In this document: piece by piece, positions 1 to 7,544 of the stretch
Layout of the letters: every line of letters begins with the position of its first letter
Position numbering within the stretch: position 1 is the first letter of the stretch
Source: Pedobacter sp. ASV28
GTDB lineage: Bacteria > Bacteroidota > Bacteroidia > Sphingobacteriales > Sphingobacteriaceae
DNA length: 64,000 bases
Direction of reading: 5' to 3'
NCBI RefSeq assembly: GCF_016428855.1
Contig: NZ_JAELTN010000012.1
Span: 1-64,000, forward strand
Notes under the pieces: model-generated
Seen by the model: the letters and a program-made list of their open reading frames with translations, nothing else
Database searches by the model: none
What the model was told of the DNA's origin: nothing
Translations under genes and position numbers: made by a program

Positions 1-436
1 GAGACAGGAACTGGATCCTTTGGACAAGGAGATCATAAAGCTGATCAACGCCCATCCGGGAATAAGATGGATAGATTTCCAAAAGGATGTAAGACCTTTT
101 CTCGCCATTAGTGACGTCTTTGTTTTTCCAAGTTATAGGGAAGGATTTCCAAATGTAGTGATGCAGGCAGGAGCAATGAACCTGCCCTGCATTGTAAGCG
201 ATATAAATGGATGCAATGAAATCATCGAAGAAAATATAAATGGAGTTATTATTCCTATAAAAAATGTGCAGGCCTTACAACAGGCTATGAATTCCTTATT
301 TGTTGACCACAAAACCTGCAAAGCCATGGCTTCGGTCAGCAGACAGTTGATTGTGCGTCGCTTTGAAAGCAATGCCCTGATCGAAGAGATACTCAAGGAG
401 TACCACCTGCAAATTGCAAAACAAACTATGGTGTAA
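1..436 (+). CDS. Glycosyltransferase family 4, C-terminal part (runs off the left edge)
   Basis: The reading frame is open from the first base, so the start lies outside the window and only about 144 C-terminal residues are seen. They match the nucleotide-sugar-binding half of a GT-B fold family 4 glycosyltransferase: DVRPFLAISDVFVFPSYREG followed by the FPNVV segment with the family's conserved acidic E-x7-E region (PSYREGFPNVVMQAGA), then a Leu/Ile-rich helix and a C-terminal helix. Such enzymes move a sugar from a nucleotide donor onto a lipid-linked glycan at the cytoplasmic membrane face. The gene is followed after 43 bases by a phosphosugar transferase, so it belongs to the glycan cluster. 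Acceptor and sugar cannot be told. Confidence 0.85.
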   Translation, partial: RQELDPLDKEIIKLINAHPGIRWIDFQKDVRPFLAISDVFVFPSYREGFPNVVMQAGAMNLPCIVSDINGCNEIIEENINGVIIPIKNVQALQQAMNSLFVDHKTCKAMASVSRQLIVRRFESNALIEEILKEYHLQIAKQTMV

Positions 437-479
437 CGCACTATTTAGTTTCCCTATTTAACCTTTTTAACCCAAGCTT

Positions 480-1106
480 ATGTACCTGCGCTTTGCCAAG
501 CGGCTAATGGATATATCATTGGCCACTGTTCTTTTAATCATATTCTTGCCTCTGGCACTGCTCATTTTGCTCATCCTTTTATTGAGCACCTGGAGAAATC
601 CCATTTATACGCAGCAAAGGGTTGGAAGAAAAGAGAAATTATTTCTTCTGTTCAAGTTTAAGACCATGACTGACCTGAAGGACAAGTATGGGCATCTGGC
701 TGAAGACTATTTAAGAATAACAAGAGTGGGCAGGTTGCTTCGAAAATCTTCGCTAGATGAACTACCACAGCTTGTTAACGTAATTATGGGACAAATGAGC
801 TTAATTGGTCCGAGGCCATTATTGGTCAAGTATCTGGACTATTATCGGCCTATAGAAAAAAAAAGGCATCACATACGGCCAGGCCTATCAGGTTGGGCCC
901 AGGTAAATGGCAGAAACAAAACCAATTGGGACCAACGCTTAGCACTCGATGTGTTCTATGTAGAGCATGTTTCACTTAAGCTAGACCTATTGATTATCTA
1001 TAAAACCATTATACACATTATTCAGGCAAAGGATGTTGTGGTGGAGCAGCATATGCTATTGATCGATTTAAATGAGGAAAGAAAACCTATGCACAATGAA
1101 GATTGA
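480..1106 (+). CDS. PglC-like undecaprenyl-phosphate sugar-1-phosphate transferase
   Basis: A 208-residue monotopic phosphoglycosyl transferase, the small form without the extra N-terminal membrane domain of WbaP. Visible: KR..D near residues 7-11, a hydrophobic re-entrant helix at about 12-36 with Pro24, the Asp93-Glu94 catalytic dyad in SSLDELPQL, MSLIGPRPLL at about 106-115 and RPGLSGWAQVNGRN at about 133-146. The family transfers a sugar 1-phosphate from UDP-sugar to undecaprenyl phosphate, the first membrane step of glycan assembly. Downstream dehydratase and aminotransferase genes suggest that the donor is a UDP-2,4-diamino-trideoxyhexose derivative, as for Campylobacter PglC; that is inference from context. 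The last codons overlap the next gene. Confidence 0.88.
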   Translation: MYLRFAKRLMDISLATVLLIIFLPLALLILLILLLSTWRNPIYTQQRVGRKEKLFLLFKFKTMTDLKDKYGHLAEDYLRITRVGRLLRKSSLDELPQLVNVIMGQMSLIGPRPLLVKYLDYYRPIEKKRHHIRPGLSGWAQVNGRNKTNWDQRLALDVFYVEHVSLKLDLLIIYKTIIHIIQAKDVVVEQHMLLIDLNEERKPMHNED

Positions 1107-1869
1107 AATAAGAAGGTTTTATCATGACAATGATGCAATCTTTAGTGAGATTATATTATTGCTGAGGGGGATCTACGCCAATAAGGTTTCCAAATTCTTT
1201 ATCTATCAAGATGAAAATTACCCCACCTATTTAGCAAGTATCGCACGTGATGAAAAGAACTTTTGGATATATTATGGTATCAATATCGACCATGGCGATC
1301 TCATAGGTTTTGCCCTATTCACCAGTTATCACAATAATATTTTTTTGAACCAAATTATCATTAAACCAGCATTTCAGTTTAAAGGCTTAGGTACCTATTT
1401 GCTCTATAATGTTTTGGGCATACTTAACATGGAGTTTGGTGCAGACTATTTTAAAAAATTGGAGCTAGATGCTTTTTACAGCAATACCCATGCCCGTAAG
1501 GTTTATGACCATATGGGTATGAAAGCAGTTCCAGGTTTAAATTGGTATAGTTCAAGAATAACTTCTCCAAGTGAACATAAAGAGGAAATCTTCGACCACA
1601 GCTATCGCATAGAAGTTGATGATAATGGTTTTACACAATTGCTGGCTGATCGGAGACATATTGGTACCATAATTAATGGTAACCGTGCAAAAATAAATAG
1701 AGAAGAAATTGAGGATCTGGATGAAGCACTTAGGTTTTTACGAAAACATACAAAAGTTAGGCAGGTGTGCATTACCTCGAAAGATAAAATCGATTTACCC
1801 CTGGTGGATAGATCAATTACCTATACGATCAAATTCTCAGAAATTATAAATCAAATAAAAAATAAATAA
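1096..1869 (+). CDS. GNAT-family N-acetyltransferase
   Basis: A protein of about 257 residues. I chose the ATG at 1096 (MKIEIRRF), which has GAGGAAAG about 14 bases upstream and overlaps the previous gene by 11 bases; an in-frame ATG at 1072 would add eight residues. The GNAT acetyl-CoA motif A is visible as IIIKPAFQFKGLGTYLLYNV, with a Q-x-x-G-x-G loop, followed by the motif B region LELDAFYSNTHARKVYDHMG. The C-terminal 90 residues are an extra, unrecognised domain. Between a phosphosugar transferase and a sugar aminotransferase it is a candidate for N-acetylating the amino sugar, a job done by a left-handed beta-helix enzyme (PglD) in Campylobacter and by a GNAT (PseH) in the pseudaminic acid pathway. 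Confidence 0.8.
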   Translation: MKIEIRRFYHDNDAIFSEIILLLRGIYANKVSKFFIYQDENYPTYLASIARDEKNFWIYYGINIDHGDLIGFALFTSYHNNIFLNQIIIKPAFQFKGLGTYLLYNVLGILNMEFGADYFKKLELDAFYSNTHARKVYDHMGMKAVPGLNWYSSRITSPSEHKEEIFDHSYRIEVDDNGFTQLLADRRHIGTIINGNRAKINREEIEDLDEALRFLRKHTKVRQVCITSKDKIDLPLVDRSITYTIKFSEIINQIKNK

Positions 1870-1872
1870 ACT

Positions 1873-2907
1873 ATGGGCTACATCGTTGTTACAATTCAAG
1901 AAAGGGATAAATGGATGAGCTATGTGAAAAAGGCTCTTATTTATGATTTTTATCATTCCTGGCAATATCACTCTAAAATAAAGGTAGGAGAAGCCTTCTT
2001 ATTCGTATATGAAGAAGGAGATAATAGCGTAATTATTCCCTTGGTAAAGCGTGCTATTGCAGATAGCGATTTTTTTGATCTTACTTCAGCTTATGGGTAT
2101 GTTGGACCCATAGCTAATGTACCAATTCCCGAAATGGGCAAAGCATTTTTAGTTCGTTTTAAACAGGCTTTTTTACGTTATCTAAAGCAAGAAAAAATTG
2201 TTTGCGTATTTAGTCGCTTACACCCTATTATTGAACAAAGCCGTTTGTTGGAAAACATAGGAGGATTATATGAAAATGGAGCTACGGTATACATAGATTT
2301 ATTTGCAACGGCCGAAGACCAAAAATCGCACTATCGAAAATCGGTCAAGAATTCCATCAATGCACTTATAGCCAAAAATCCAGAGGTGAGGGAAGTAAAA
2401 TCAGATGATGATATAAAAACATTTGCGATGATATATGCCGAAAACATGCGCAGGTTAAATGCAAATGAATATTATAATTTTGATGAAGAATATTTTCGCG
2501 ATCTTATCGGGGCCGAAGAATTTTGTTCAAAGCCCTTAATATTGTGTCTTAATAATGAGGCCATTGCCGCGGGATTTTTTGTTTATACAAATGATATCAT
2601 AGAAGTACACCTCTTGGCTACAAAAACCAATTACCTGCATCTTTCCCCTACCAAACTTTTAATACATGAGGCTAGTGTGATGGGTAAAAGTCTAGGAATG
2701 AAATATCTACACCTTGGAGGTGGGGTTGGCGGAAGGGAAGATTCACTATTTTTCTGGAAATCTGGATTTTCTGATAAATCCTTTAAGTTTCAAACTTGGA
2801 GATATATCAGTAATAGAAAGGCCTATGATCAACTTGCCCAGCAAGCAAATGGTAAAAACTATCAAAAAGACTTCTTTCCTAGTTATCGCTCTTTGGAAAA
2901 TTCATGA
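1873..2907 (+). CDS. FemAB-like GNAT acyltransferase
   Basis: A 344-residue protein starting three bases after the preceding stop. It has the organisation of FemAB/BioF2-like GNAT proteins: an N-terminal half with FLFVYEEGD and GYVGPIA segments, and a C-terminal half with HYRKSVKNSINALIAKN, an FAMIYAENMRRLNANEYYNF stretch, then LILCLNNEAIAAGFFVY and HLSPTKLLIHEA. Members add amino acids or acyl groups to cell-wall or polysaccharide precursors using aminoacyl-tRNA or acyl-CoA. In Bacteroidota glycan loci such genes usually sit next to DegT aminotransferases, as here. It probably decorates the amino sugar or glycan; the exact donor and acceptor cannot be read from sequence. Confidence 0.75.
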   Translation: MGYIVVTIQERDKWMSYVKKALIYDFYHSWQYHSKIKVGEAFLFVYEEGDNSVIIPLVKRAIADSDFFDLTSAYGYVGPIANVPIPEMGKAFLVRFKQAFLRYLKQEKIVCVFSRLHPIIEQSRLLENIGGLYENGATVYIDLFATAEDQKSHYRKSVKNSINALIAKNPEVREVKSDDDIKTFAMIYAENMRRLNANEYYNFDEEYFRDLIGAEEFCSKPLILCLNNEAIAAGFFVYTNDIIEVHLLATKTNYLHLSPTKLLIHEASVMGKSLGMKYLHLGGGVGGREDSLFFWKSGFSDKSFKFQTWRYISNRKAYDQLAQQANGKNYQKDFFPSYRSLENS

Positions 2908-2956
2908 TACAACAAATAACCCTCTGTTGTTCGGATATAATTAAAAAATAAAGTTT

Positions 2957-4117
2957 ATGAATAAAAGAATTTATTTATCCTCTCCTCATATGAGTGGACA
3001 GGAGATGCTTTATGTGAAAAATGCATTTGATACAAATTGGATTGCCCCTTTGGGGCCCAATGTAAATGGTTTTGAAGAAGACTTGTCAACTTTTCTTGGA
3101 GGAAAAACTGCAGTTGCAGCATTGAATTCAGGTACAGCTGCTATACACCTTGCCTTGATATTGTTAGGGGTAAAGGCCGGTGACGAGGTAATTTGTCAAT
3201 CGCTCACTTTTTCTGCTTCTGCTAATCCTATTTTATATTTAGGAGCCATACCCATTTTTGTAGACAGCGAGATAACCACTTGGAATATGTCGCCTGTTTT
3301 TTTGGAAATAGCCATTATTGAGCGTTTGAGGGCAGGAATTAAACCAAAGGCCATTATAGTGGTGCATATTTATGGAATGCCCGCAGAAATGGAAGATATT
3401 ATGAACCTGTCCAAAAAGTATGATATTCCAATAATTGAAGATGCCGCAGAAGCATTGGGATCCCAGTTTAATGGAAAAAAACTGGGAACATTAGGAACAA
3501 TAGGTATTTTTTCGTTTAATGGAAATAAAATTATTACTACTTCAGGTGGCGGGGCCATGATCTCTAATAGTAAAGAACTGGTAGCAAAGGCACGTTTTCT
3601 GGCCTGCCAGGCAAAAGATACTGCTCCATATTTTCAGCATTCTGAAATTGGTTATAATTATAGGATGAGCAATATTGCGGCGGGGATAGGTAGGGGACAA
3701 ATGGAAATTCTCTCCTTACGCGTTTACCAACGACGTAGGATATTTTTAAAATACAAAAAACTCTTGTCACATATTCCAGGCATTACCTTTCAGGAAGAGC
3801 CAGACAGCCTCTACTATTCAAATAGGTGGCTTACGGCTTTAACCGTTGAAAAATCTATATCTTTTGATGTAGAAAGCTTCAGAAAGTTTTTGGAAGAAGA
3901 TAATATCGAAGTTCGGCACATCTGGAAACCCATGCATTTACAGCCACTGTTCCAAAAGTATCCATATTATGGCGATGGGGTAAGCGAAGATATTTTTAGC
4001 CATGGAATCTGCCTGCCATCAGGTTCAAACATGAGTGATCTTGACATGAACAGAGTGATAAAAGGGTTTAAAAAATATTTTTCGGGAAAGTATATGTATA
4101 GTTTTTCATTTAAATAA
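2957..4117 (+). CDS. DegT/DnrJ/EryC1 family sugar aminotransferase (PglE-like)
   Basis: A 386-residue PLP-dependent aminotransferase. Visible: ALNSGTAAIHLAL near 55-67 (phosphate-binding SGTAA), QSLTFSASANPILY, IIEDAAEALGS around 159-169 with Asp162 for the PLP pyridine nitrogen, and the Schiff-base lysine Lys191 in FSFNGNKIITTSGGGA. The C-terminal part carries NYRMSNIAAGIGRGQ and EVRHIWKPMHLQP. The family transaminates keto sugars on nucleotide carriers with glutamate. With the dehydratase gene five bases downstream, the natural substrate would be a UDP-4-keto-6-deoxy-GlcNAc. Spacing of 49 bases from the preceding gene and four bases to the next suggests one operon. Confidence 0.9.
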   Translation: MNKRIYLSSPHMSGQEMLYVKNAFDTNWIAPLGPNVNGFEEDLSTFLGGKTAVAALNSGTAAIHLALILLGVKAGDEVICQSLTFSASANPILYLGAIPIFVDSEITTWNMSPVFLEIAIIERLRAGIKPKAIIVVHIYGMPAEMEDIMNLSKKYDIPIIEDAAEALGSQFNGKKLGTLGTIGIFSFNGNKIITTSGGGAMISNSKELVAKARFLACQAKDTAPYFQHSEIGYNYRMSNIAAGIGRGQMEILSLRVYQRRRIFLKYKKLLSHIPGITFQEEPDSLYYSNRWLTALTVEKSISFDVESFRKFLEEDNIEVRHIWKPMHLQPLFQKYPYYGDGVSEDIFSHGICLPSGSNMSDLDMNRVIKGFKKYFSGKYMYSFSFK

Positions 4118-4121
4118 GATC

Positions 4122-6041
4122 ATGATAAGAAAAATATTTAAGGAGAAACGGGCACGCTCTAAATGGCTCATATTTGTAATTGATCAAATGATCGTTTGTT
4201 CATCTCTTGCCTTATCACTTTTTGTAGTAATGCAATTTAATTTTTCAGAGGTACAGAGAGGGTACTTTTTTATCTACTCTTTAAGCTATCTGGTAGTTGC
4301 CTCCTGTGTATTCCTTTCTATGAGGATACATACAGGAATTGTTAGATATGCAAATCTTGAAGATGTATATCGTATTTTTTGGGCATCGTTAATCAGTGGC
4401 ATTTCATATTGGATTCTTATAGAAGTCATCGTAGTCCCTTATCTGAAAATAACCTGGGATAGGTTTAATCTGGCCGTTATTCTCAATTTCTTCATATCCA
4501 GTTCAATGTTGATTTTACTTAGGATCTATGTGAAGAAAATGTACAGTTATATGCATCCGGTGACTGAACATACCGCAGAAGTTATCTTAATTTATAGTTG
4601 TAACGAATCCGCCATCATATTAAAACAGGCACTAGAGGGGCAAACGGATAATCATTATAAAATACTGGGCTATATCAATAATAATACCGATAAAGTAGGG
4701 AAATATATCCAACAGAAAAAAATCTATCATTCCTCTTCCCTAAAATTTTTAAAAGCCAAATTTAATTTGGAAAAAGTATTGATCTGTAACGATGATTTTG
4801 ATGATGCAGCTAAAAAAATCATATTGGAAGAATGTATAAACGAAGGTATTAAGGTTTCTTTACTTCCTCCCCCACATCAATGGGTCTCAGGTAAGCTTGC
4901 TTTGAACCAGATCAAAGACCTTAATATCAACGATCTTTTGCAACGAGAACCAATTGTGCTAAAGAAGAAGGATATCATACAGGAAATTATGGGTAAACGT
5001 GTCTTGGTTACGGGAGCTGCGGGATCTATAGGGTCAGAGATTGTGAGGCAGTTAATTGGCTATAACCCAGAATTCATTATTCTTTGTGATCAGGCAGAAT
5101 CTCCACTCCATGAATTTCAGCTGGAGCTGCTCGACAAATATCCTCAGGCTAAGGCAATTGTTTTTATGGCCAATGTACAGGATCAGCAACGTATGGGACA
5201 ATTGTTCGAACAATATCATCCTCAACTCGTTTTTCATGCTGCGGCCTATAAGCATGTGCCTTTGATGGAGAGCAATCCTGCAGAAGCCATTATGGGCAAT
5301 GTATTTGGGACCAAGAATTTGGCAGAAATTTCAAAACATTTTGAAGTGGAGAAATTTATCATGATTTCTACCGATAAAGCCGTAAATCCAACAAATGTGA
5401 TGGGGGCAACTAAACGATTGGCAGAAATTTACATCCAATCGTTGCAAGAATTAGATAAAAAGGATTTGGAGAAATGTGGCACACGTTTTATTACCACAAG
5501 ATTTGGGAATGTTTTGGGGTCTAACGGATCGGTTGTTCCCCGTTTTAGGGCGCAGATAGATTTGGGTGGGCCAATAACGGTTACACATCCCGATATCACC
5601 CGATATTTTATGACCATTCCAGAAGCTGTTGAACTGGTACTAGAAGCGGTATCTATGGGTAATGGGGGAGAAATATTTGTATTTGATATGGGCAAGGCCA
5701 TAAAAATTGTAGACTTGGCAATAAATATGATCAAGCTTGCTGGCCTAATACCGTTAAAGGATATTGACATTGTCTATACAGGGTTACGTCCTGGAGAAAA
5801 ATTATATGAAGAGTTATTGAACAAAGAAGAAACAACCATGCCAACCCATCATGGCAAGATCAAGATTGCACAAGTAAGATCTTATGCCCTTATAGAGGTT
5901 GAAGAACTGCTGAAAAAATTATGGAAAGCAAAGTGCAGTGGGAATGAATTTGATATGGTCAGCCTCATGAAAAAAATAATGCCCGAATACAAAAGCAATA
6001 ATTCTGTTTTCGAAAAGTTGGATCGACCTATTGCTGTATAA
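4122..6041 (+). CDS. PglF/CapD-like membrane-bound UDP-GlcNAc 4,6-dehydratase
   Basis: A 639-residue protein of the WbpM/FlaA1/PglF long form. Residues about 15-140 contain four hydrophobic helices, followed by a CoA-binding-like Rossmann domain and then the catalytic extended SDR domain, which opens with KRVLVTGAAGSIGSEIVRQL. Further motifs: AAYKHVPLMESNP and ISTDKAVNPTNVMGATKRLA. The canonical catalytic Tyr of YxxxK is Met here, as is typical of the WbpM/PglF group. The reaction makes UDP-4-keto-6-deoxy-HexNAc at the inner membrane, feeding the aminotransferase encoded immediately upstream. Normal full length, no frameshift. It is the last gene of the tightly spaced glycan operon. Confidence 0.9.
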   Translation: MIRKIFKEKRARSKWLIFVIDQMIVCSSLALSLFVVMQFNFSEVQRGYFFIYSLSYLVVASCVFLSMRIHTGIVRYANLEDVYRIFWASLISGISYWILIEVIVVPYLKITWDRFNLAVILNFFISSSMLILLRIYVKKMYSYMHPVTEHTAEVILIYSCNESAIILKQALEGQTDNHYKILGYINNNTDKVGKYIQQKKIYHSSSLKFLKAKFNLEKVLICNDDFDDAAKKIILEECINEGIKVSLLPPPHQWVSGKLALNQIKDLNINDLLQREPIVLKKKDIIQEIMGKRVLVTGAAGSIGSEIVRQLIGYNPEFIILCDQAESPLHEFQLELLDKYPQAKAIVFMANVQDQQRMGQLFEQYHPQLVFHAAAYKHVPLMESNPAEAIMGNVFGTKNLAEISKHFEVEKFIMISTDKAVNPTNVMGATKRLAEIYIQSLQELDKKDLEKCGTRFITTRFGNVLGSNGSVVPRFRAQIDLGGPITVTHPDITRYFMTIPEAVELVLEAVSMGNGGEIFVFDMGKAIKIVDLAINMIKLAGLIPLKDIDIVYTGLRPGEKLYEELLNKEETTMPTHHGKIKIAQVRSYALIEVEELLKKLWKAKCSGNEFDMVSLMKKIMPEYKSNNSVFEKLDRPIAV

Positions 6042-6096
6042 ATAAAATATGCTCATGTTTTATTTATATTTGATTACCTTCTAATTTGATTAAATT

Positions 6097-6846
6097 ATGT
6101 TAAGTACGCCTCATGATGATGGTGATTTAGATTTACCCGAGAAAAAGAATGAGAACAACATTTATATTTTTTTCGTCATTGATAATATCACCATTCTATT
6201 ATCTTATTGGGATAAAGATAAGATATGTAAATTCGCCAATAAATCTTATCGCAATTGGTTTGGTTTGGGCAGCCCAGAAGAAATAGACAAGTTAAGCTTG
6301 AAAAAGCTGATAGGCTCCTCAAATAGTGCAGGAATTTCACTCATCAATGAAGTGCTTAAAGGAGCTACTTCTACTTTCAAGCAAAATTACCTATCACCAA
6401 TTGGAGTAATGACCCCTTGTTTGGTTACACTTAAACCTCATTGGCTAAATAACGTAGTACAGGGTTTTACTGCCCAAATTGTGCAGATCAATAAAAATAA
6501 CTATCAAGATGACAATTTTAAGGGCTGGGAGCTATTGCTAGATAAGGATATGGTGATGGAAAAGGTGGCCGAATATATTCGACAACATATTTTTAGGCCT
6601 TTTCCAGGTATTTCCGAACTATCAAGCATGCATTTTGTATCATCGGCAAAGTTAAAAAGAGATTTCAAAAAATGGTTTGCTACTACTCCTTTTGCCTATT
6701 ATAGGCATCAACAAATGCAATATGCCGACGAGCAGATCCAAAATCATTTGTCAAGTAAAAAAGAACTAGCAGGGATGTTAAACTTTTCCAATACTTCTAA
6801 TTTCTATAAATGTTACAAAGATTACAAGCTAAATTATAAACAATAA
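6097..6846 (+). CDS. PAS-like domain / AraC-type HTH transcriptional regulator
   Basis: A 249-residue protein. Residues about 20-130 look like a PAS-type sensor (YWDKDKICKFANKSYRNWFG resembles the start of PAS folds, followed by a LVTLKPHWLN strand). The C-terminal 100 residues resemble an AraC-type double HTH: VAEYIRQHIFRPFPGISELS, then SSAKLKRDFKKWFATTPFAYYRHQQMQYA, then a second, shorter helix pair. The second HTH ends early, so the AraC match is divergent. It follows the glycan operon by 55 bases and may control it. Its ligand is unknown. Confidence 0.7.
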   Translation: MLSTPHDDGDLDLPEKKNENNIYIFFVIDNITILLSYWDKDKICKFANKSYRNWFGLGSPEEIDKLSLKKLIGSSNSAGISLINEVLKGATSTFKQNYLSPIGVMTPCLVTLKPHWLNNVVQGFTAQIVQINKNNYQDDNFKGWELLLDKDMVMEKVAEYIRQHIFRPFPGISELSSMHFVSSAKLKRDFKKWFATTPFAYYRHQQMQYADEQIQNHLSSKKELAGMLNFSNTSNFYKCYKDYKLNYKQ

Positions 6847-6958
6847 AAGTTATTGTATTTGGTTTCCTGATCAGCAATTTGATCTGATTTTTTTGGTAGA
6901 AGTATCTCATTATTACCGTAATATGTTGAGCTTATGGATGTATTTATTGAGCTTGAAA

Positions 6959-7005
6959 AGGTGAATATCATGAAGATAACATTTTTATCTTTATGATATT
7001 CACTT
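6959..7005. repeat. Long near-perfect inverted repeat between two regulator genes
   Basis: Bases 6961-6979 (GTGAATATCATGAAGATAA) can pair with 6985-7003 with a single G-U in 19 positions, leaving a five-base loop; the flanks extend the stem by one or two weaker pairs. The structure ends 45 bases before the start of the HTH gene at 7048 and 112 bases after the preceding stop. It has no long T-run after it, so it may be an operator or a structured leader rather than a plain terminator. Confidence 0.6.
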
Positions 7006-7047
7006 AAAAATGTTTGACTTTATCTACCTATCCTAATTTAAGTTATT

Positions 7048-7422
7048 ATGAATTTACACCACGGTTCAATTATTGAGCTTGCTGTAAGGAGAAAATCAGT
7101 GAGCATTAGTGAGATCTCAAGACGAATGCACGTAAACAGGCGTTCGATTTATAATTGGTTTCAACAAAGTTCTTTAAGGATAGAGTTGATCTGCGAAATT
7201 GGATATATCATTGGATATGATTTTTCCCAAGACTTTCCAGATGAATTTGATTCTAATGGTTTTGCCATACTGGAAAATCTCGTCCATAATAGTAAAAGAG
7301 GTGCTGAAGAATCTACAAATTCCGCTCATTTTTGGATGACTAAATACATTACTCTTTTAGAAAGGTATAATGATCTTCTCCTTCACAAGGATGATGAAGA
7401 TCAACAAGCCTATATAGAATAG
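7048..7422 (+). CDS. Small helix-turn-helix DNA-binding protein
   Basis: A 124-residue protein with a clear N-terminal helix-turn-helix (about residues 8-50): IIELAVRRKSVSISEISRRM then HVNRRSIYNWFQQSSLRIEL, with the layout of XRE/Cro-type or transposase-like HTHs. The rest is a mixed-charge helix ending in an acidic tail. No enzymatic domain is seen. It sits alone between a PAS/AraC regulator and glmS, downstream of the long inverted repeat at 6959-7005, which could be its own operator. Confidence 0.7.
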   Translation: MNLHHGSIIELAVRRKSVSISEISRRMHVNRRSIYNWFQQSSLRIELICEIGYIIGYDFSQDFPDEFDSNGFAILENLVHNSKRGAEESTNSAHFWMTKYITLLERYNDLLLHKDDEDQQAYIE

Positions 7423-7544
7423 CTTTCTAATCGATATATCTTATTACGATATATGTGCCATTCAATAAGATGACACATACTACTCTATTTATCTGCTGAT
7501 ATTTGGGGTACAGGCCTTTTATTAATCTTTTTTATCTAAAAACT

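Noticed and set aside
5429..5770. 113-codon minus-strand frame inside the PglF-like gene
   Set aside because: Fully antisense to a well-supported gene in a frame that follows its codon bias; typical shadow.
7503..7544. Upstream start for glmS
   Set aside because: GlmS needs Cys directly after the initiator Met as the amidotransferase nucleophile; only the ATG at 7545 gives this.
7423..7544. glmS ribozyme
   Set aside because: No ribozyme core or conserved pseudoknot sequence was recognised in the 122 bases before glmS; only short CGATATAT direct repeats and a TGTG/CACA inverted repeat are present.
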